From contig NZ_JAOSZE010000002.1 in assembly GCF_025630775.1 (NCBI RefSeq), positions 62,001 to 126,000 on the forward strand: DNA of 64,000 bases, in the 5' to 3' direction. The translations under genes and the position numbers were made by a program. The notes under the pieces are model-generated. The model was given only the letters and a program-made list of their open reading frames with translations. It was not told where the DNA came from and searched no databases. Origin of the DNA: Actinoplanes sp. KI2 (GTDB lineage: Bacteria; Actinomycetota; Actinomycetes; Mycobacteriales; Micromonosporaceae). Position 1 is the stretch's first letter. Each line of letters opens with the position of its first letter. Positions 23,052-31,992 of the stretch are shown in pieces.

Positions 23052-23579
23052 TCAAGTGGTCGACGGGGGCGGGAACCAGGCCGGCCCGTCCGGCGCCGCG
23101 GTGGTCTCGATGCGCAGCAGGATGCTCTCGCTGAGGCCGGGCGGCAGCGCCGCCGGCTCGAACCAGCCGACCTCCAGGGACTCGTCGCCGTCCGGGCGGG
23201 CCTGGCCGCCGACGGCCCGGCACCGGAACCAGACGCTCAGGTACTGGCAGCGGTCGCCGTTCGGGTAGACCGACTCGTGCACGGCGACCCCGCCGACCCG
23301 CTCGACCTCGGCGTGCACCCCGGTCTCCTCGAAGATCTCCCGCACCACCGCGTCGGCCGGCTGCTCGCCGGGCTCGATCATCCCGGCCGGCAGCGCCCAG
23401 CGCCCGTTGTCGCCGCGCCGCAGGAACAGGATGCGCCCGGCGTCGTCGCGCACGACCGCGCCGGCGCCGGGCAGCAGAAGCAGGTCGTGGCCGATGTGCG
23501 CGCGCAGCCGGGTCACGTAGGGGGAAGCAGGCATCCGTCCTTTATAGGAGGTTCGGCTTCGTTCCGGGCCGATCGACAC
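23052..23579 (-). CDS. NUDIX hydrolase, paralogue of 21604-22101
   Basis: 175 residues with Nudix box GMIEPGEQPADAVVREIFEE followed by TGV. It shares ASPYVTRLRAHIGHDLLLLP, LFLRRGDNGRWALPAGMIEP and YPNGDRCQYLSVWFRCRAVG with the first copy. An internal ATG giving MPASPYVTRLRAHIG is the likelier start by comparison with the paralogue, whose N-terminus is MPVPPYVTKLRAHVG. Between the copies lie the MarR operon and an 18-bp repeat array. Confidence 0.9.
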   Translation of the reverse strand: MSIGPERSRTSYKGRMPASPYVTRLRAHIGHDLLLLPGAGAVVRDDAGRILFLRRGDNGRWALPAGMIEPGEQPADAVVREIFEETGVHAEVERVGGVAVHESVYPNGDRCQYLSVWFRCRAVGGQARPDGDESLEVGWFEPAALPPGLSESILLRIETTAAPDGPAWFPPPSTT

Positions 23580-23764
23580 CCCCGCCGGGGCGGATCGACC
23601 GGATCGCCGTTCGGGCCGCCCGGGCTGCGGTAGCGTCGCGTCGGGCCGGCCCCCATCGGTGCGGCGCTCGGCGGGCGCTTCGCTGCCAGGCCGCCGACGG
23701 GCTGCCGTCCGGCCGCGGGGCCCGCTGGCAGCCTGCCGGGCCGGCGCGGTCGCCGGCTCCCGGT

Positions 23765-24376
23765 GTGACTGTCGCGAAGCGGAGAGGGCGGATGACCACT
23801 GAGGAGACGGCCGATGGCGGCGGCGGGCCGCGGATGCCGGGGCTGGCCGAGCCGGCCCTGGTGCTGCTGGTCGGTGCGTCCGGCTCTGGCAAGTCGACCC
23901 TGGCGCGCCGCCACTACCGGGCTTCGCAGATCGTGTCGCTCGACGGGCTGCGGGCCGTGGTGGCCGACGACGAGTGCGACCAGGACGCCACCCGCGACGC
24001 GGCCGGCCTGCTGAAGGCGATCATCGCGGCCCGGCTCGCCCGGCGGCTGACCACCGTCGTCGACGCCACCAACGGCGTGCCCGCCGAGCGGGCCGAGCTG
24101 ATCGCCCTGGCCGCCGCGCACGCGATGCCGGTGGCGGCCGTGGTCGTGGACACCGACCTCGACGTGTGCCTGGCCCGGCAGCACGCCCGGCCCGGCCCGC
24201 TGCCCGGCCGCCGGTGGGGACGCGCCGTGCCCGACCCGGTGGTGCGCAACCAGCACGCCCGCACCCGGGCCAGCGTGCCGGCGCTGCCCGGCGAGGGCGT
24301 CACCACGGTGCTGCACCTGACCGGCTCCGATCCGGACGGACCAGAGCCGGCCGAAGCGGCAGGACTCGGCGGCTAG
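23765..24376 (+). CDS. P-loop kinase-like protein (polynucleotide kinase type)
   Basis: Up to 203 residues; starts at GTG 23765 or ATG 23792. Walker A is VGASGSGKSTLARRHY at about 36-51, followed by IVSLDGLRAVVADDECDQDA. That pattern, with LTTVVDATNGVPAERAELIA as a Walker-B-like strand and an Arg-rich lid (VCLARQHARPGPLPGRRWGR), resembles the kinase domain of bacterial Pnkp and related zeta-toxin-like kinases. A phosphatase or ligase domain is absent, so it is a stand-alone kinase of unknown substrate. Confidence 0.75.
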   Translation: MTVAKRRGRMTTEETADGGGGPRMPGLAEPALVLLVGASGSGKSTLARRHYRASQIVSLDGLRAVVADDECDQDATRDAAGLLKAIIAARLARRLTTVVDATNGVPAERAELIALAAAHAMPVAAVVVDTDLDVCLARQHARPGPLPGRRWGRAVPDPVVRNQHARTRASVPALPGEGVTTVLHLTGSDPDGPEPAEAAGLGG

Positions 24377-24391
24377 CCAGGTCCGAGCTGC

Positions 24392-24528
24392 GGTCAGCTG
24401 CCGCCGGCGGCGACCGCGATCACCAAGACCGGCACGACCGGTCAGCTGCGGCGGCCGCGATCACCAAGACCGGCACGACCGGTCAGCTGCCGCCGGCGGC
24501 GACCGCGATCACGAAGACCAGCACGATC
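24392..24528. repeat. tandem echo of a gene 3' end, 48 and 41 bp units
   Basis: Units at 24392-24439, 24440-24480 and 24481-24528 all start GGTCAGCTGC and share GCGATCAC(C/G)AAGACC. The third unit is the real 3' end of the minus-strand gene ending at 24483 (LVFVIAVAAGGS then stop); the other two are copies downstream of that stop, one with an internal 7-bp deletion. Confidence 0.85.
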
Positions 24529-25259
24529 AGCGGGATCGCCAAACCGGCGTAGGTCGCGGGGCGGGCCAGCAGGCTCGGGCCGGGGTTCATCGGGGGCCGG
24601 CTCGGGCCGTGCGGGTTGGGCTGCGGGGGTGCGAGGCGGGCGACCTTGCCGCGGCGGATGAGATTGATCAGGACCGTGATCGGCGTGATGATGACCGACG
24701 CGTAGCCGTACCAGCCCTGCAGCAGGGTGCGGGAGGTCATGTGGCGGTAGACGCCCAGGCCGCAGTCGCGGCAGAACGGGCCCGGGGTGCTGAGGAACCG
24801 CATCATCACGATCATGCCCTGGTGCCCGCGGAAGGTGGTGTCCACGGCCGGGACGCTTCCGCAGAGGCGGCACGCCGTGAACTGCATCTGCCCGGGATGG
24901 GGCTGCTGGCCGGGGAAGGGCTGGCCGGGAGCGGGTTGCATGGCGGGGGCAGGTGAGTACGGGGCCGGCGGCGCGGCAGGGTACGGCTGTGTGGCCGGGA
25001 CCGGCGGGCCGGCGTAGCCCTGCGCCGCAGGGCCGGCCGGCGACTGCGGACCGGCGAAATAACCGGGGGCGGCCGGCGCCGGGCCGTGGCCGGCGGGTGC
25101 GCCGTAGGCGGGGGCGCTGAAGGCGGGCGGCACCGGGGCAGTCTGGTAGGGGGCCGGCGGCGGGGCGGCGGCCCAGCCCGCCGGCGGGCCGTAGGCCGGG
25201 GGAGCGGCCGGCGCGCCGGGGACGGGGTGGGGCTGGGCCGGCTGCTGCGGCTGGGACAT
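24483..25259 (-). CDS. Pro/Ala-rich zinc-ribbon membrane protein
   Basis: 258 residues. Residues 1-125 are Pro/Ala/Gly/Tyr-rich low complexity. A zinc-ribbon-like pair follows (TACRLCGSVPAVDTTF ... GPFCRDCGLGVYRHM, about 129-170). Then comes one hydrophobic stretch (YASVIITPITVLINLI) ending RRGK and a second C-terminal helix (LAIPLIVLVFVIAVAA) ending GGS. Proteins of this build are common in actinomycetes, with no known function. The DNA for its C-terminus is repeated twice beyond the stop. Confidence 0.75.
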   Translation of the reverse strand: MSQPQQPAQPHPVPGAPAAPPAYGPPAGWAAAPPPAPYQTAPVPPAFSAPAYGAPAGHGPAPAAPGYFAGPQSPAGPAAQGYAGPPVPATQPYPAAPPAPYSPAPAMQPAPGQPFPGQQPHPGQMQFTACRLCGSVPAVDTTFRGHQGMIVMMRFLSTPGPFCRDCGLGVYRHMTSRTLLQGWYGYASVIITPITVLINLIRRGKVARLAPPQPNPHGPSRPPMNPGPSLLARPATYAGLAIPLIVLVFVIAVAAGGS

Positions 25260-25505
25260 GCGGGCGCACCTCGGGAACTCGTCAAGATCAGGGGAAGACG
25301 CGTCAGGGTACTTGGTGCGTACGGTTGGCGCTGCCCCGAACGGGGGTCGTCAGCGCAGGGTCATCGGGATCTCCTGATCCACCCGCCTCAGTTGTCTCGG
25401 GGTTGCGCACGTCGCACAGCCCGACGTGACCGGCCGTGAGCCAGGTCACCGGCCAGCGCCCGGCGGCGTCCGGGCGTACTGTCGGAGGCCGACGCGAGGA
25501 GTCCT

Positions 25506-26114
25506 ATGCCGCTGACGCCGGCCGACATCCACAACATGTCCTTCAAGAAGTCCACGCTCGGGCGGCGCGGCTATGCCGAGGAGCAGGTCGACGCCCTGCT
25601 GGACGAGGTCACCGCCGAGATGATCGAGCTGCTGGACAGCAACGACGCCCTGCGCGCGCAGGTCCGCCAGGCCGACGCCGCCGGAAAGCGGGCCGCCTCG
25701 GACGAGCTGGACCGGGAGCGGCAGGCCTGCGACGCGGCCGAGACGGCCGCCCGGGGGCTGCGGGGCCGGCTGGACGACGCCCGCGCCGCCGCGGCCGCCG
25801 ATCGGGCGGGCGACGATGGCGGCCCGATTCTCGCCATGGCCCGGCGCACCGCCGGCCGCGGGGTGGACGACGCCGACCGGCAGGCCCGGCAGCTGCTGGC
25901 CGACGCGCGGGAGCAGTCCGAGCGGATCGGCCGGCAGGCCCAGGCGGCCGCGCAGGACATCGCCGAGGAGTCCAGGCGCCGCGACAGCGCCGCGCGGACC
26001 GCGCTGCGGGAACGGCACGCGTCGCTGGTGCGGGAGATCGGCGAGCTCACCGAGTTCGCCGAGTCCTACCTCGCCGCGCTGCGCGATCACGTCCGCCATC
26101 AGGCCGGGCTGTAG
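25506..26114 (+). CDS. DivIVA-domain protein
   Basis: 202 residues. The opening MPLTPADIHNMSFKKSTLGR followed by RGYAEEQVDALLDEV is a typical DivIVA/GpsB N-terminal domain that senses curved membrane. The rest is a long charged coiled coil with Ala, Glu, Gln and Arg heptads. DivIVA proteins mark cell poles and septa and direct tip growth in actinomycetes. It is shorter than the main Streptomyces DivIVA (nearly 400), so this is probably a secondary homologue. It stands alone, transcribed towards the GntR gene. Confidence 0.88.
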   Translation: MPLTPADIHNMSFKKSTLGRRGYAEEQVDALLDEVTAEMIELLDSNDALRAQVRQADAAGKRAASDELDRERQACDAAETAARGLRGRLDDARAAAAADRAGDDGGPILAMARRTAGRGVDDADRQARQLLADAREQSERIGRQAQAAAQDIAEESRRRDSAARTALRERHASLVREIGELTEFAESYLAALRDHVRHQAGL

Positions 26115-26138
26115 CCGCCAGACCCTTGGCCGGCGTCC

Positions 26139-26495
26139 TCAGAGGCCGAGGGCGGCCCGCACGAGAGCGAGGGCGGTCTCCGGCGGCACGCCCAGCGACC
26201 GGGTCGTCGCGGCGTAGGAGTCGGCGGCCTGCTGGGCCCGGACCGAGGTGCCCGCGGCCCGGGCGGTGATCACCGTGCCGAGCCGGCCGCGGGTCTCGAC
26301 CAGCCCGGCCGCCTCCAGCTCCCGGTAGGCGCGGGCGACCGTGTTGACGGCCAGCCTCAGGTCGGCGGCCAGGGTGCGTACCGGTGGAAGCTTGTATCCC
26401 GCGGGCAGGTCACCGCCGGCGGCCAGCGCGGCGATGCGCAGCCGCACCTGCTCGTAGGGCGGGGTCGGCGAGTCCGGGTCGACGCGGATGTCCAT
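26139..26495 (-). CDS. GntR-family regulator, YtrA type
   Basis: 118 residues, the short YtrA form with a GntR winged helix only (about 10-80): PPYEQVRLRIAALAAGGDLP, YKLPPVRTLAADLRLAVNTV, ARAYRELEAAGLVETRGRLG. The C-terminal remainder is about 35 residues with no ligand domain. YtrA-type regulators usually control ABC or other transporters, and an MFS transporter gene lies just upstream on the same strand (56 bp spacer). Confidence 0.9.
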   Translation of the reverse strand: MDIRVDPDSPTPPYEQVRLRIAALAAGGDLPAGYKLPPVRTLAADLRLAVNTVARAYRELEAAGLVETRGRLGTVITARAAGTSVRAQQAADSYAATTRSLGVPPETALALVRAALGL

Positions 26496-26550
26496 CAGCG
26501 CAGTCTGCCGCCGGTGCGGGCGGATCCGCTCGACGACCCGCGGCCGCGCG

Positions 26551-27939
26551 TCACAGCAGCCTCGGCGGGGTGTTGCCGGCCGCGGTGATGGCGCGCCTAA
26601 TCGGGACCAGCGCCAGCAGCACGCCGCCGACCAGGAAGAACACGATCAGCGAGACGATGCCGAACCGGTAGCTGTTGGTGATCTGGAAGACCACGCCGAA
26701 CAGCAGCGGCCCGAGCCAGCTGGTGCCCCGGTCGCTGATCTCGTAGAAGCCGTAGTACTCGCCCTCGCGGCCGGCCGGGATCAGCTGGGAGAACAGGCTG
26801 CGGCTCAGCGCCTGGCTGCCGCCGAGGATCAGGCCGATCGCGACGCCGAGCAGCATGAACGGCAGCGGCTCACCGGCCGGCAGCCAGTACGCGGCGATCA
26901 CCACGGCCAGCCACAGGGCGAGGCTGAGCAGGATGGTCTTGCGGGCGCCGATCCGGGTGGCCAGGTAGCCCAGCAGCAGCGCGCCGCCGAACGCCAGGAA
27001 CTGCACCAGCAGGATCGTGACGATCAGCGTGGACTGGCCGAGCTTGAGCTCCTCGGTGCCGTACTGGCTGGCCAGCGCGATCACGGTCTGGATGCCGTCG
27101 TTGTAGATCAGGTACGCGCCGAGGAAGAACAACGTCAGCGGGTACGCGCGGATGCCCTTGATGGTGTGCCCGAGCTGCCGGAAACCGTCGAGCAGCACGT
27201 TGCCGCGCGCCGCGGTCGACTCCTTGCCCGGGTGGTTGCGCAGCCAGGCGAGCGGGACCAGGGTGAACAGCGCCCACCAGACGCCGGCCGAGACGATGCA
27301 CCAGCGGGCGATGTCCAGGGTGCGCTGGTCGTCGCCCTCGACCTTCAGCACGGTGACGGCGACCAGGTTGAACGCGAGCAGCAGGCCGCCGCCGAGGTAG
27401 CCGAGCGCCCAGCCGCGGCTGGAGACCTTGTCCCGCTCGTCGGGGGCGGCCAGCTGCGGCAGGAACGAGTTGTAGACGACGATCGACGCGCCGCCGGAGA
27501 TGTTCGCGACCAGGAACAGGGCGCCGCCGAGCAGGTACCGGTCGCCGGTGACGAACGCGAAACCCATGGTGGCCGCGGCGGCGATGAACGCGGTGACGGC
27601 CAGCAGCAGCTTCTTGCGCGGGGTCCGGTCGGCCACCGCGCCCATCACCGGCAGCACGAACACGGTGAGAAAGACCGAGAGCGAGACGACGTACGGGTAG
27701 AACGAGCCCGGCGGGATGGACAGCCCCAGCGGGTGCACCCGCCCGGTGCAGTCGTCAACGTCGGTCGACAGCCGGCACCCGGCGGCGACCTTGGCGATGC
27801 TGGTCAGGAACGGGCCGAGGAAGACCGTCAGGACCGTGGTGGCGAACGCCGAGTTGGCGAAATCGTAGAAGTACCAGCCGGTCCGTTCCCGGCGGCCGGC
27901 CGCGGGGACGTCGGTGGGGGTGCCGGTGGCTGCGGCCAT
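26551..27939 (-). CDS. MFS transporter, UMF1/Atg22-like
   Basis: 462 residues with about 12 transmembrane helices. The N-terminal WYFYDFANSAFATTVLTVFL is the signature of the UMF1 (Atg22-like) branch of the major facilitator superfamily, and AVADRTPRKK is the usual loop between helices 2 and 3. Yeast Atg22 exports amino acids from the vacuole; bacterial members are not characterised. Start ATG 27939. It is followed by the GntR gene in the same orientation. Confidence 0.9.
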   Translation of the reverse strand: MAAATGTPTDVPAAGRRERTGWYFYDFANSAFATTVLTVFLGPFLTSIAKVAAGCRLSTDVDDCTGRVHPLGLSIPPGSFYPYVVSLSVFLTVFVLPVMGAVADRTPRKKLLLAVTAFIAAAATMGFAFVTGDRYLLGGALFLVANISGGASIVVYNSFLPQLAAPDERDKVSSRGWALGYLGGGLLLAFNLVAVTVLKVEGDDQRTLDIARWCIVSAGVWWALFTLVPLAWLRNHPGKESTAARGNVLLDGFRQLGHTIKGIRAYPLTLFFLGAYLIYNDGIQTVIALASQYGTEELKLGQSTLIVTILLVQFLAFGGALLLGYLATRIGARKTILLSLALWLAVVIAAYWLPAGEPLPFMLLGVAIGLILGGSQALSRSLFSQLIPAGREGEYYGFYEISDRGTSWLGPLLFGVVFQITNSYRFGIVSLIVFFLVGGVLLALVPIRRAITAAGNTPPRLL

Positions 27940-28017
27940 CGTGGCGGCTCCTGCTCGTCGATCGGGACGGCGACACTATGCCATCCGCGACCTTCCGCCG
28001 GGAGGTGGCGCGCGGGG

Positions 28018-28527
28018 TCAGTTTTGCTGCCACCACTTGGCGAGCGCCGCGGTGGCCGGGTCGTCGGAGTCGGCGAGGGCGGCCCACGGGTCGGCGCCGG
28101 GCGGCAGGTCGGTCGCGTTGTACTCGGCCAGCTCGGCCGGGTGCACCGGGTCGGTGGTGTCGAGCTCGGGGTGCAGGTCGGCGACGCCGAGGCTGCCGGT
28201 GTCGATCCAGGGGAAGCCGTCCACGGGTTCGGGCAGGTCACCGACGTCCACGGCGGGCGGGAACGGCGGCTCCTCCGGCGGATCGGCGAGCTCGGGTGCC
28301 TCGGTGTGTGCGGCCTCCGGCGGCGGCGCGTCGTCGGCGTCGTGCACGGCGTCGTGCGGGACGGTGTCGTGCGGCACCGCCTCGTGCTCGGCGTCGTGGC
28401 CGAGGTCGTAGTCGTGCCCGTCCTCCCACGCCAGATGGTCGTCCGGCGGGGTGTGGTCGTCGAACGGCATCGGGTCGTGGCCGTCGAAGTCGTGATGGTC
28501 GAAGCCGAAATCGTGGTGATCCGTCAT
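28018..28527 (-). CDS. Asp/His-rich acidic protein downstream of dynamin pair
   Basis: 169 residues. The first 100 are dense in Asp and His (MTDHHDFGFDHHDFDGHD, EHEAVPHDTVPHDAVHDADD). The C-terminal 60 have a plainer fold-like sequence (PWAALADSDDPATAALAKWW then QQN). Its start overlaps the stop of the dynamin-like gene by 4 bp, so it is the third gene of that operon. The repeats could bind metal ions such as Ni, Zn or Ca. No family recognised. Confidence 0.7.
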   Translation of the reverse strand: MTDHHDFGFDHHDFDGHDPMPFDDHTPPDDHLAWEDGHDYDLGHDAEHEAVPHDTVPHDAVHDADDAPPPEAAHTEAPELADPPEEPPFPPAVDVGDLPEPVDGFPWIDTGSLGVADLHPELDTTDPVHPAELAEYNATDLPPGADPWAALADSDDPATAALAKWWQQN

Positions 28528-30323
28528 TGAAACTCCTCGTCGTGCGGGACGGGCGTCAGCGCCCGCGCCCGGATCAGCACGTCATCCACCTGTTTGAGCC
28601 GCTGCTGCGCCACCGCCAGCTCCGCCTGCGCCCGGGCCCGCAGCTCGGCCCGCCCGGCCGCGTCCTCGGCGGCCGCCGCGTCGATCTCCGCGATGTGCGC
28701 GTCGAGGTCCCGCAGCCGCCGCTCGACCGCGTCGTCCACCGCCACCGACAGCGCGTACTGCAGGTCGGTGAACCGGTTGACGACCTCGTCGGCGAGCGCG
28801 GCCCGGGCCTCGCCGAGCACGTCGCGCAGCCAGATGCGGGCCTGCTGCCGGTCGGTCTGCACGCGCCGGCGCCACAGCACGTATCCGCCGGCGGCCAGCC
28901 CCAAACCTATGCCGGCCACCGGGATCAGCAGCCCGCCCGCCGCGAACACCGACGCGCCGAGGATCGCCCCGCGCCCGGCCATGAACGCGATCCCGCCCGC
29001 GGAGAGCGCGATCAGCGCGTTCTCCCCGGAGCCGTCGCGCGGCGGCGCCGCCGACAGCGCGTGCCGCAGGGTGGCGTTGAGCCGGCCGAGCATGCCCGCG
29101 CGTTCCTGCTCGTCGAACACCTCGGCCAGGACCTTCTCGGCGACCTGCCGGAAGGTCGCCTCCAGCTCGACCGACATCTGGGCCGCGAGGGCCTGCAACG
29201 CGGCGTCGACCGCGTCCGGCAGCCCGGTCAGCGTCTCGCCGCGGCCGGTGTCGATCCGCTCGGAGAACTGCTGCTGCAGGGTGGCGATCCTGGTCCGCAG
29301 GTGGCCGGTGGTCTCGACCCGGGCCCGCTGCGTCTCGGTGCTCAGCAGCAGCGTCCACTGCCGGGCCTCGGTGCGCTTGCGGGCGGCCACCGCGGACCGC
29401 TCGGCGCGGACCGCGGCGTTGCGGGCCGGGTCGGCCTCGGCCGCCTGCACCCGGGCGGTCGCCGCGGCGGCCAGCCGCTGCAGGTCGCCGCGGGCGGCGC
29501 GCAGCACGTTCGCCAGCTGCAGCTGGTGGCCGCGCCCGGCCAGGTCGACCAGGGCGTGCTGCAGGTCGGCGATCTTCGAGGCGTCGACCAGCGCGGCCTG
29601 CTCGCCGGCCGGGGCGTCCAGGGCCAGCTCGGCCAGGGCCGAGGAGACCGGGAACCACGGCGCCGCGCCGAAGCGGGGGGCGTGCGCCTGCAGCAGGTTG
29701 CGGTTGTCGTCGGCGATGCGCCGCCACCCCGGGTACGCGTCGATCTTGGTGAGCGCGAACACGACCGCGTCGACCCGCTCGCTGGCGGCGACCAGGAAGT
29801 CCAGCTCCGGTTTGGACAGCGGGGCGGACGCGTCGGCCACGAACAGCAGCGCGGTCGCCCGGTCGACGGCGGCCAGGGCCACCGTGGCGTGGGCCGGGTC
29901 GAGGCCGCCGACGCCCGGGGTGTCGAGCAGGCTCAGGTAGCGCAGCAGCGGCGCCGGGTGGCTGACCTCGATCCGGCGGGCCCGCTGCTCGCCGGTCGCC
30001 CACGGGCGCAGGTCGTCGACGTCGATCGGGTCGGCGGCGCCGGGCAGCCAGGCGCGGGCGGCCGGCTCGCCGGGGACGAACTGCAGGTAGGCGGCGGTGG
30101 CCACGGCGGCGTCGACCGGGGACAGGCCGGGCACCCCGAGCAGGGCGTTGACCAGCGAGCTCTTGCCCCGCTTGGTCTCCCCGACGATCACCACGGAGGG
30201 CCGGACCAGCTGCCGGCGGTGCAGCTCGGCCAGGTCGGCGCCGGCGTCCGGGTCGGTTTTCTTGACGTACGCGAGGGTGTCGCGCACCGCGGTGTCGAGA
30301 GCCCGGGTCAGGTCGGCGGTCAT
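28524..30323 (-). CDS. dynamin-like GTPase, second of pair
   Basis: 599 residues from ATG 30323, which overlaps the stop of the first dynamin gene (ATGA). G1 P-loop VVIVGETKRGKSSLVNALLG is at about 44-63, G3 LSLLDTPGVGG near 133, and G4 FALTKIDAY near 190. A helical stalk follows, then a paired hydrophobic region (about 415-465: LIALSAGGIAFMAGRGAILG and VFAAGGLLIPVAGIGLGLAA) for membrane insertion, and a C-terminal coiled coil. It matches the actinobacterial DynA/DynB or IniA/IniC type that stabilises sporulation septa or membranes. The partner gene upstream supports a heteromeric complex. Confidence 0.9.
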   Translation of the reverse strand: MTADLTRALDTAVRDTLAYVKKTDPDAGADLAELHRRQLVRPSVVIVGETKRGKSSLVNALLGVPGLSPVDAAVATAAYLQFVPGEPAARAWLPGAADPIDVDDLRPWATGEQRARRIEVSHPAPLLRYLSLLDTPGVGGLDPAHATVALAAVDRATALLFVADASAPLSKPELDFLVAASERVDAVVFALTKIDAYPGWRRIADDNRNLLQAHAPRFGAAPWFPVSSALAELALDAPAGEQAALVDASKIADLQHALVDLAGRGHQLQLANVLRAARGDLQRLAAAATARVQAAEADPARNAAVRAERSAVAARKRTEARQWTLLLSTETQRARVETTGHLRTRIATLQQQFSERIDTGRGETLTGLPDAVDAALQALAAQMSVELEATFRQVAEKVLAEVFDEQERAGMLGRLNATLRHALSAAPPRDGSGENALIALSAGGIAFMAGRGAILGASVFAAGGLLIPVAGIGLGLAAGGYVLWRRRVQTDRQQARIWLRDVLGEARAALADEVVNRFTDLQYALSVAVDDAVERRLRDLDAHIAEIDAAAAEDAAGRAELRARAQAELAVAQQRLKQVDDVLIRARALTPVPHDEEFQ

Positions 30324-31816
30324 CGGCGCACCTGCTGGGCGAGCAGGTGGAAGCCGCGGTGCGCGACCTGCGCGACCCGGGACTGGGCCGGGCCGGCGCC
30401 GGCGACCGCGTAGACCCGCCACCGGTTCGCGGCGGCCATCGCGGCGGCGGCCAGCTCGTCGGCGCCGGCCTGCGGCAGCCGCAGGATCCAGCGTGGATCG
30501 TCGGAGGTCGCCAGGCGGGTCAGCTCGGCCTCCCAGCCGGCCGGCAGCGGCACCGCGCCGGTCGCCACCCGCTGCGCCGCGTCCAGCAGCCGCAGCCGAT
30601 GGTAGGCGGGGTCGCGCAGCAGCAGCTCGACCGCGTCGCGCAGGGCTTCCCGGTCGTGGTCGTCGCGGGCGTGCCCGGCCATCCGCTCGAGCCGGCCCAG
30701 CGCCCAGCCCGCCTTGATCGCGTCGGCGCGCCAGCGGAACGCCTGGTCCAGGGTGTGCCGCAGGCGCGGGAAGCCGGACGCCTCGCCGAGCCGGCGGACC
30801 AGCTCGCCGGTCGCCAGCTGCGGGTCGGCGGCCAGCTGGGCCAGCGCGAACCCGATCCCGTACAGGTCGAGGCGGGTCAGCAGCCGTTCCCGCTGCTCGG
30901 CCGGTACCGGCCCGGGCCGGGTGCGGAACAGGTCGGCCGAGGCCAGCATCAGCCGCAGCTCGCCGGCCGGCAGCCCGGCCAGCTCGCGCAGCGCCGCGCC
31001 GTCCGCGGCGGTCAGCCGGCCGGCCTCGGCGGTCTCGGCCAGCAGCCCGACCACCGGCACCACGTCCGAGACCGTCCGGGCCAGCAGGCCCGCCTGCTGC
31101 TCGGCCAGCGGCCCGGCCACCGGCCACGGGTCGCCGGCCCCGCCGACCAGGGTGTCGACCTTGCCGAACACGCCCAGCGCGTTGATCGGGCTCGACGCCA
31201 GCCGGGCCGAGGCGTCCCGGAACGCGTCCAGCGCCCGCAGGTCGTCGGCCCGCACGGCCTGGGTGAACACGTAGACGACGGCCTCGGCCGCGGCGACCTC
31301 GGAGGCCGAGTCGGCGTCGATGTCGGCGTCGAACGGCGCGGCCGACACGCCGACCGCCTCCTCGGCGCGGGCCGAGACCACGGTGTCGGCCGAGGCCAGC
31401 CCGGGCGTGTCGACGACGGTCAGGTCGCGCAGCTTCTCGCTGGTCAGGGCGACGTCCACGTACGCGACCCGGCCGGCCGGGACGCCCAGGCGCTGCGGGA
31501 TCATCCCGTCGTCGTCCAGCGGCAGGCTGTGCCGGCGCCCGTCGCGGGCCACCACGTCGACCCGGTCGGCGCTGCCGTAGCGGAACCGGGTGACCACGCG
31601 GGTGCATTCACCCACCGCCGTGGGCGCCACCCGGCGCCCGATCAGGGCGTTGACGAGTGTCGACTTTCCGGCTTTCAGACGACCCGCGATAGCAACCCGT
31701 AACGGCTCGCCGAGCCGGTCGGAGATCTGTCTGAGCTGGCCACCGGCCTCCGGCCCGAGACGGCCGGCCATCTCGTCACACAGCGTCGCTACGCTGGCGC
31801 TCAGTGGGCCGCTCAT
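30320..31816 (-). CDS. dynamin-like GTPase, first of pair
   Basis: 498 residues. G1 VAIAGRLKAGKSTLVNALIG is at about 41-60, G2 Thr in PTAVGECTRVVTRF, G3 LTVVDTPGLAS near 132, and G4-like LGVFGKVDTL near 215. No strong membrane segment, unlike its partner. Paired dynamin genes of this type occur in Streptomyces (dynB-dynA), where they act at sporulation septa. ATG 31816; divergent from the LuxR-type regulator, with a 176-bp spacer. Confidence 0.88.
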   Translation of the reverse strand: MSGPLSASVATLCDEMAGRLGPEAGGQLRQISDRLGEPLRVAIAGRLKAGKSTLVNALIGRRVAPTAVGECTRVVTRFRYGSADRVDVVARDGRRHSLPLDDDGMIPQRLGVPAGRVAYVDVALTSEKLRDLTVVDTPGLASADTVVSARAEEAVGVSAAPFDADIDADSASEVAAAEAVVYVFTQAVRADDLRALDAFRDASARLASSPINALGVFGKVDTLVGGAGDPWPVAGPLAEQQAGLLARTVSDVVPVVGLLAETAEAGRLTAADGAALRELAGLPAGELRLMLASADLFRTRPGPVPAEQRERLLTRLDLYGIGFALAQLAADPQLATGELVRRLGEASGFPRLRHTLDQAFRWRADAIKAGWALGRLERMAGHARDDHDREALRDAVELLLRDPAYHRLRLLDAAQRVATGAVPLPAGWEAELTRLATSDDPRWILRLPQAGADELAAAAMAAANRWRVYAVAGAGPAQSRVAQVAHRGFHLLAQQVRR

Positions 31817-31992
31817 GACGACTCGTCAGCCGTGCACACTATCGACGACAATGTGACCACGGCTGTCGCCACCTTGCGACCCTCCCCGAGACGAACGGGC
31901 GGGCCGGGCGCCCGCCGCACCACAGCCTACGGACCGGCGCGTGGCACGGGATCCCGTGTTCGTGCCACGAGCGCACAAGGGGGAGTACGCAG

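Noticed and set aside
26488..28530. Long plus-strand frame across the MFS, GntR and Asp/His-rich genes
   Set aside because: Arg/Gly/Ala-rich translation with no domain; the genes on the minus strand have clear families and starts.
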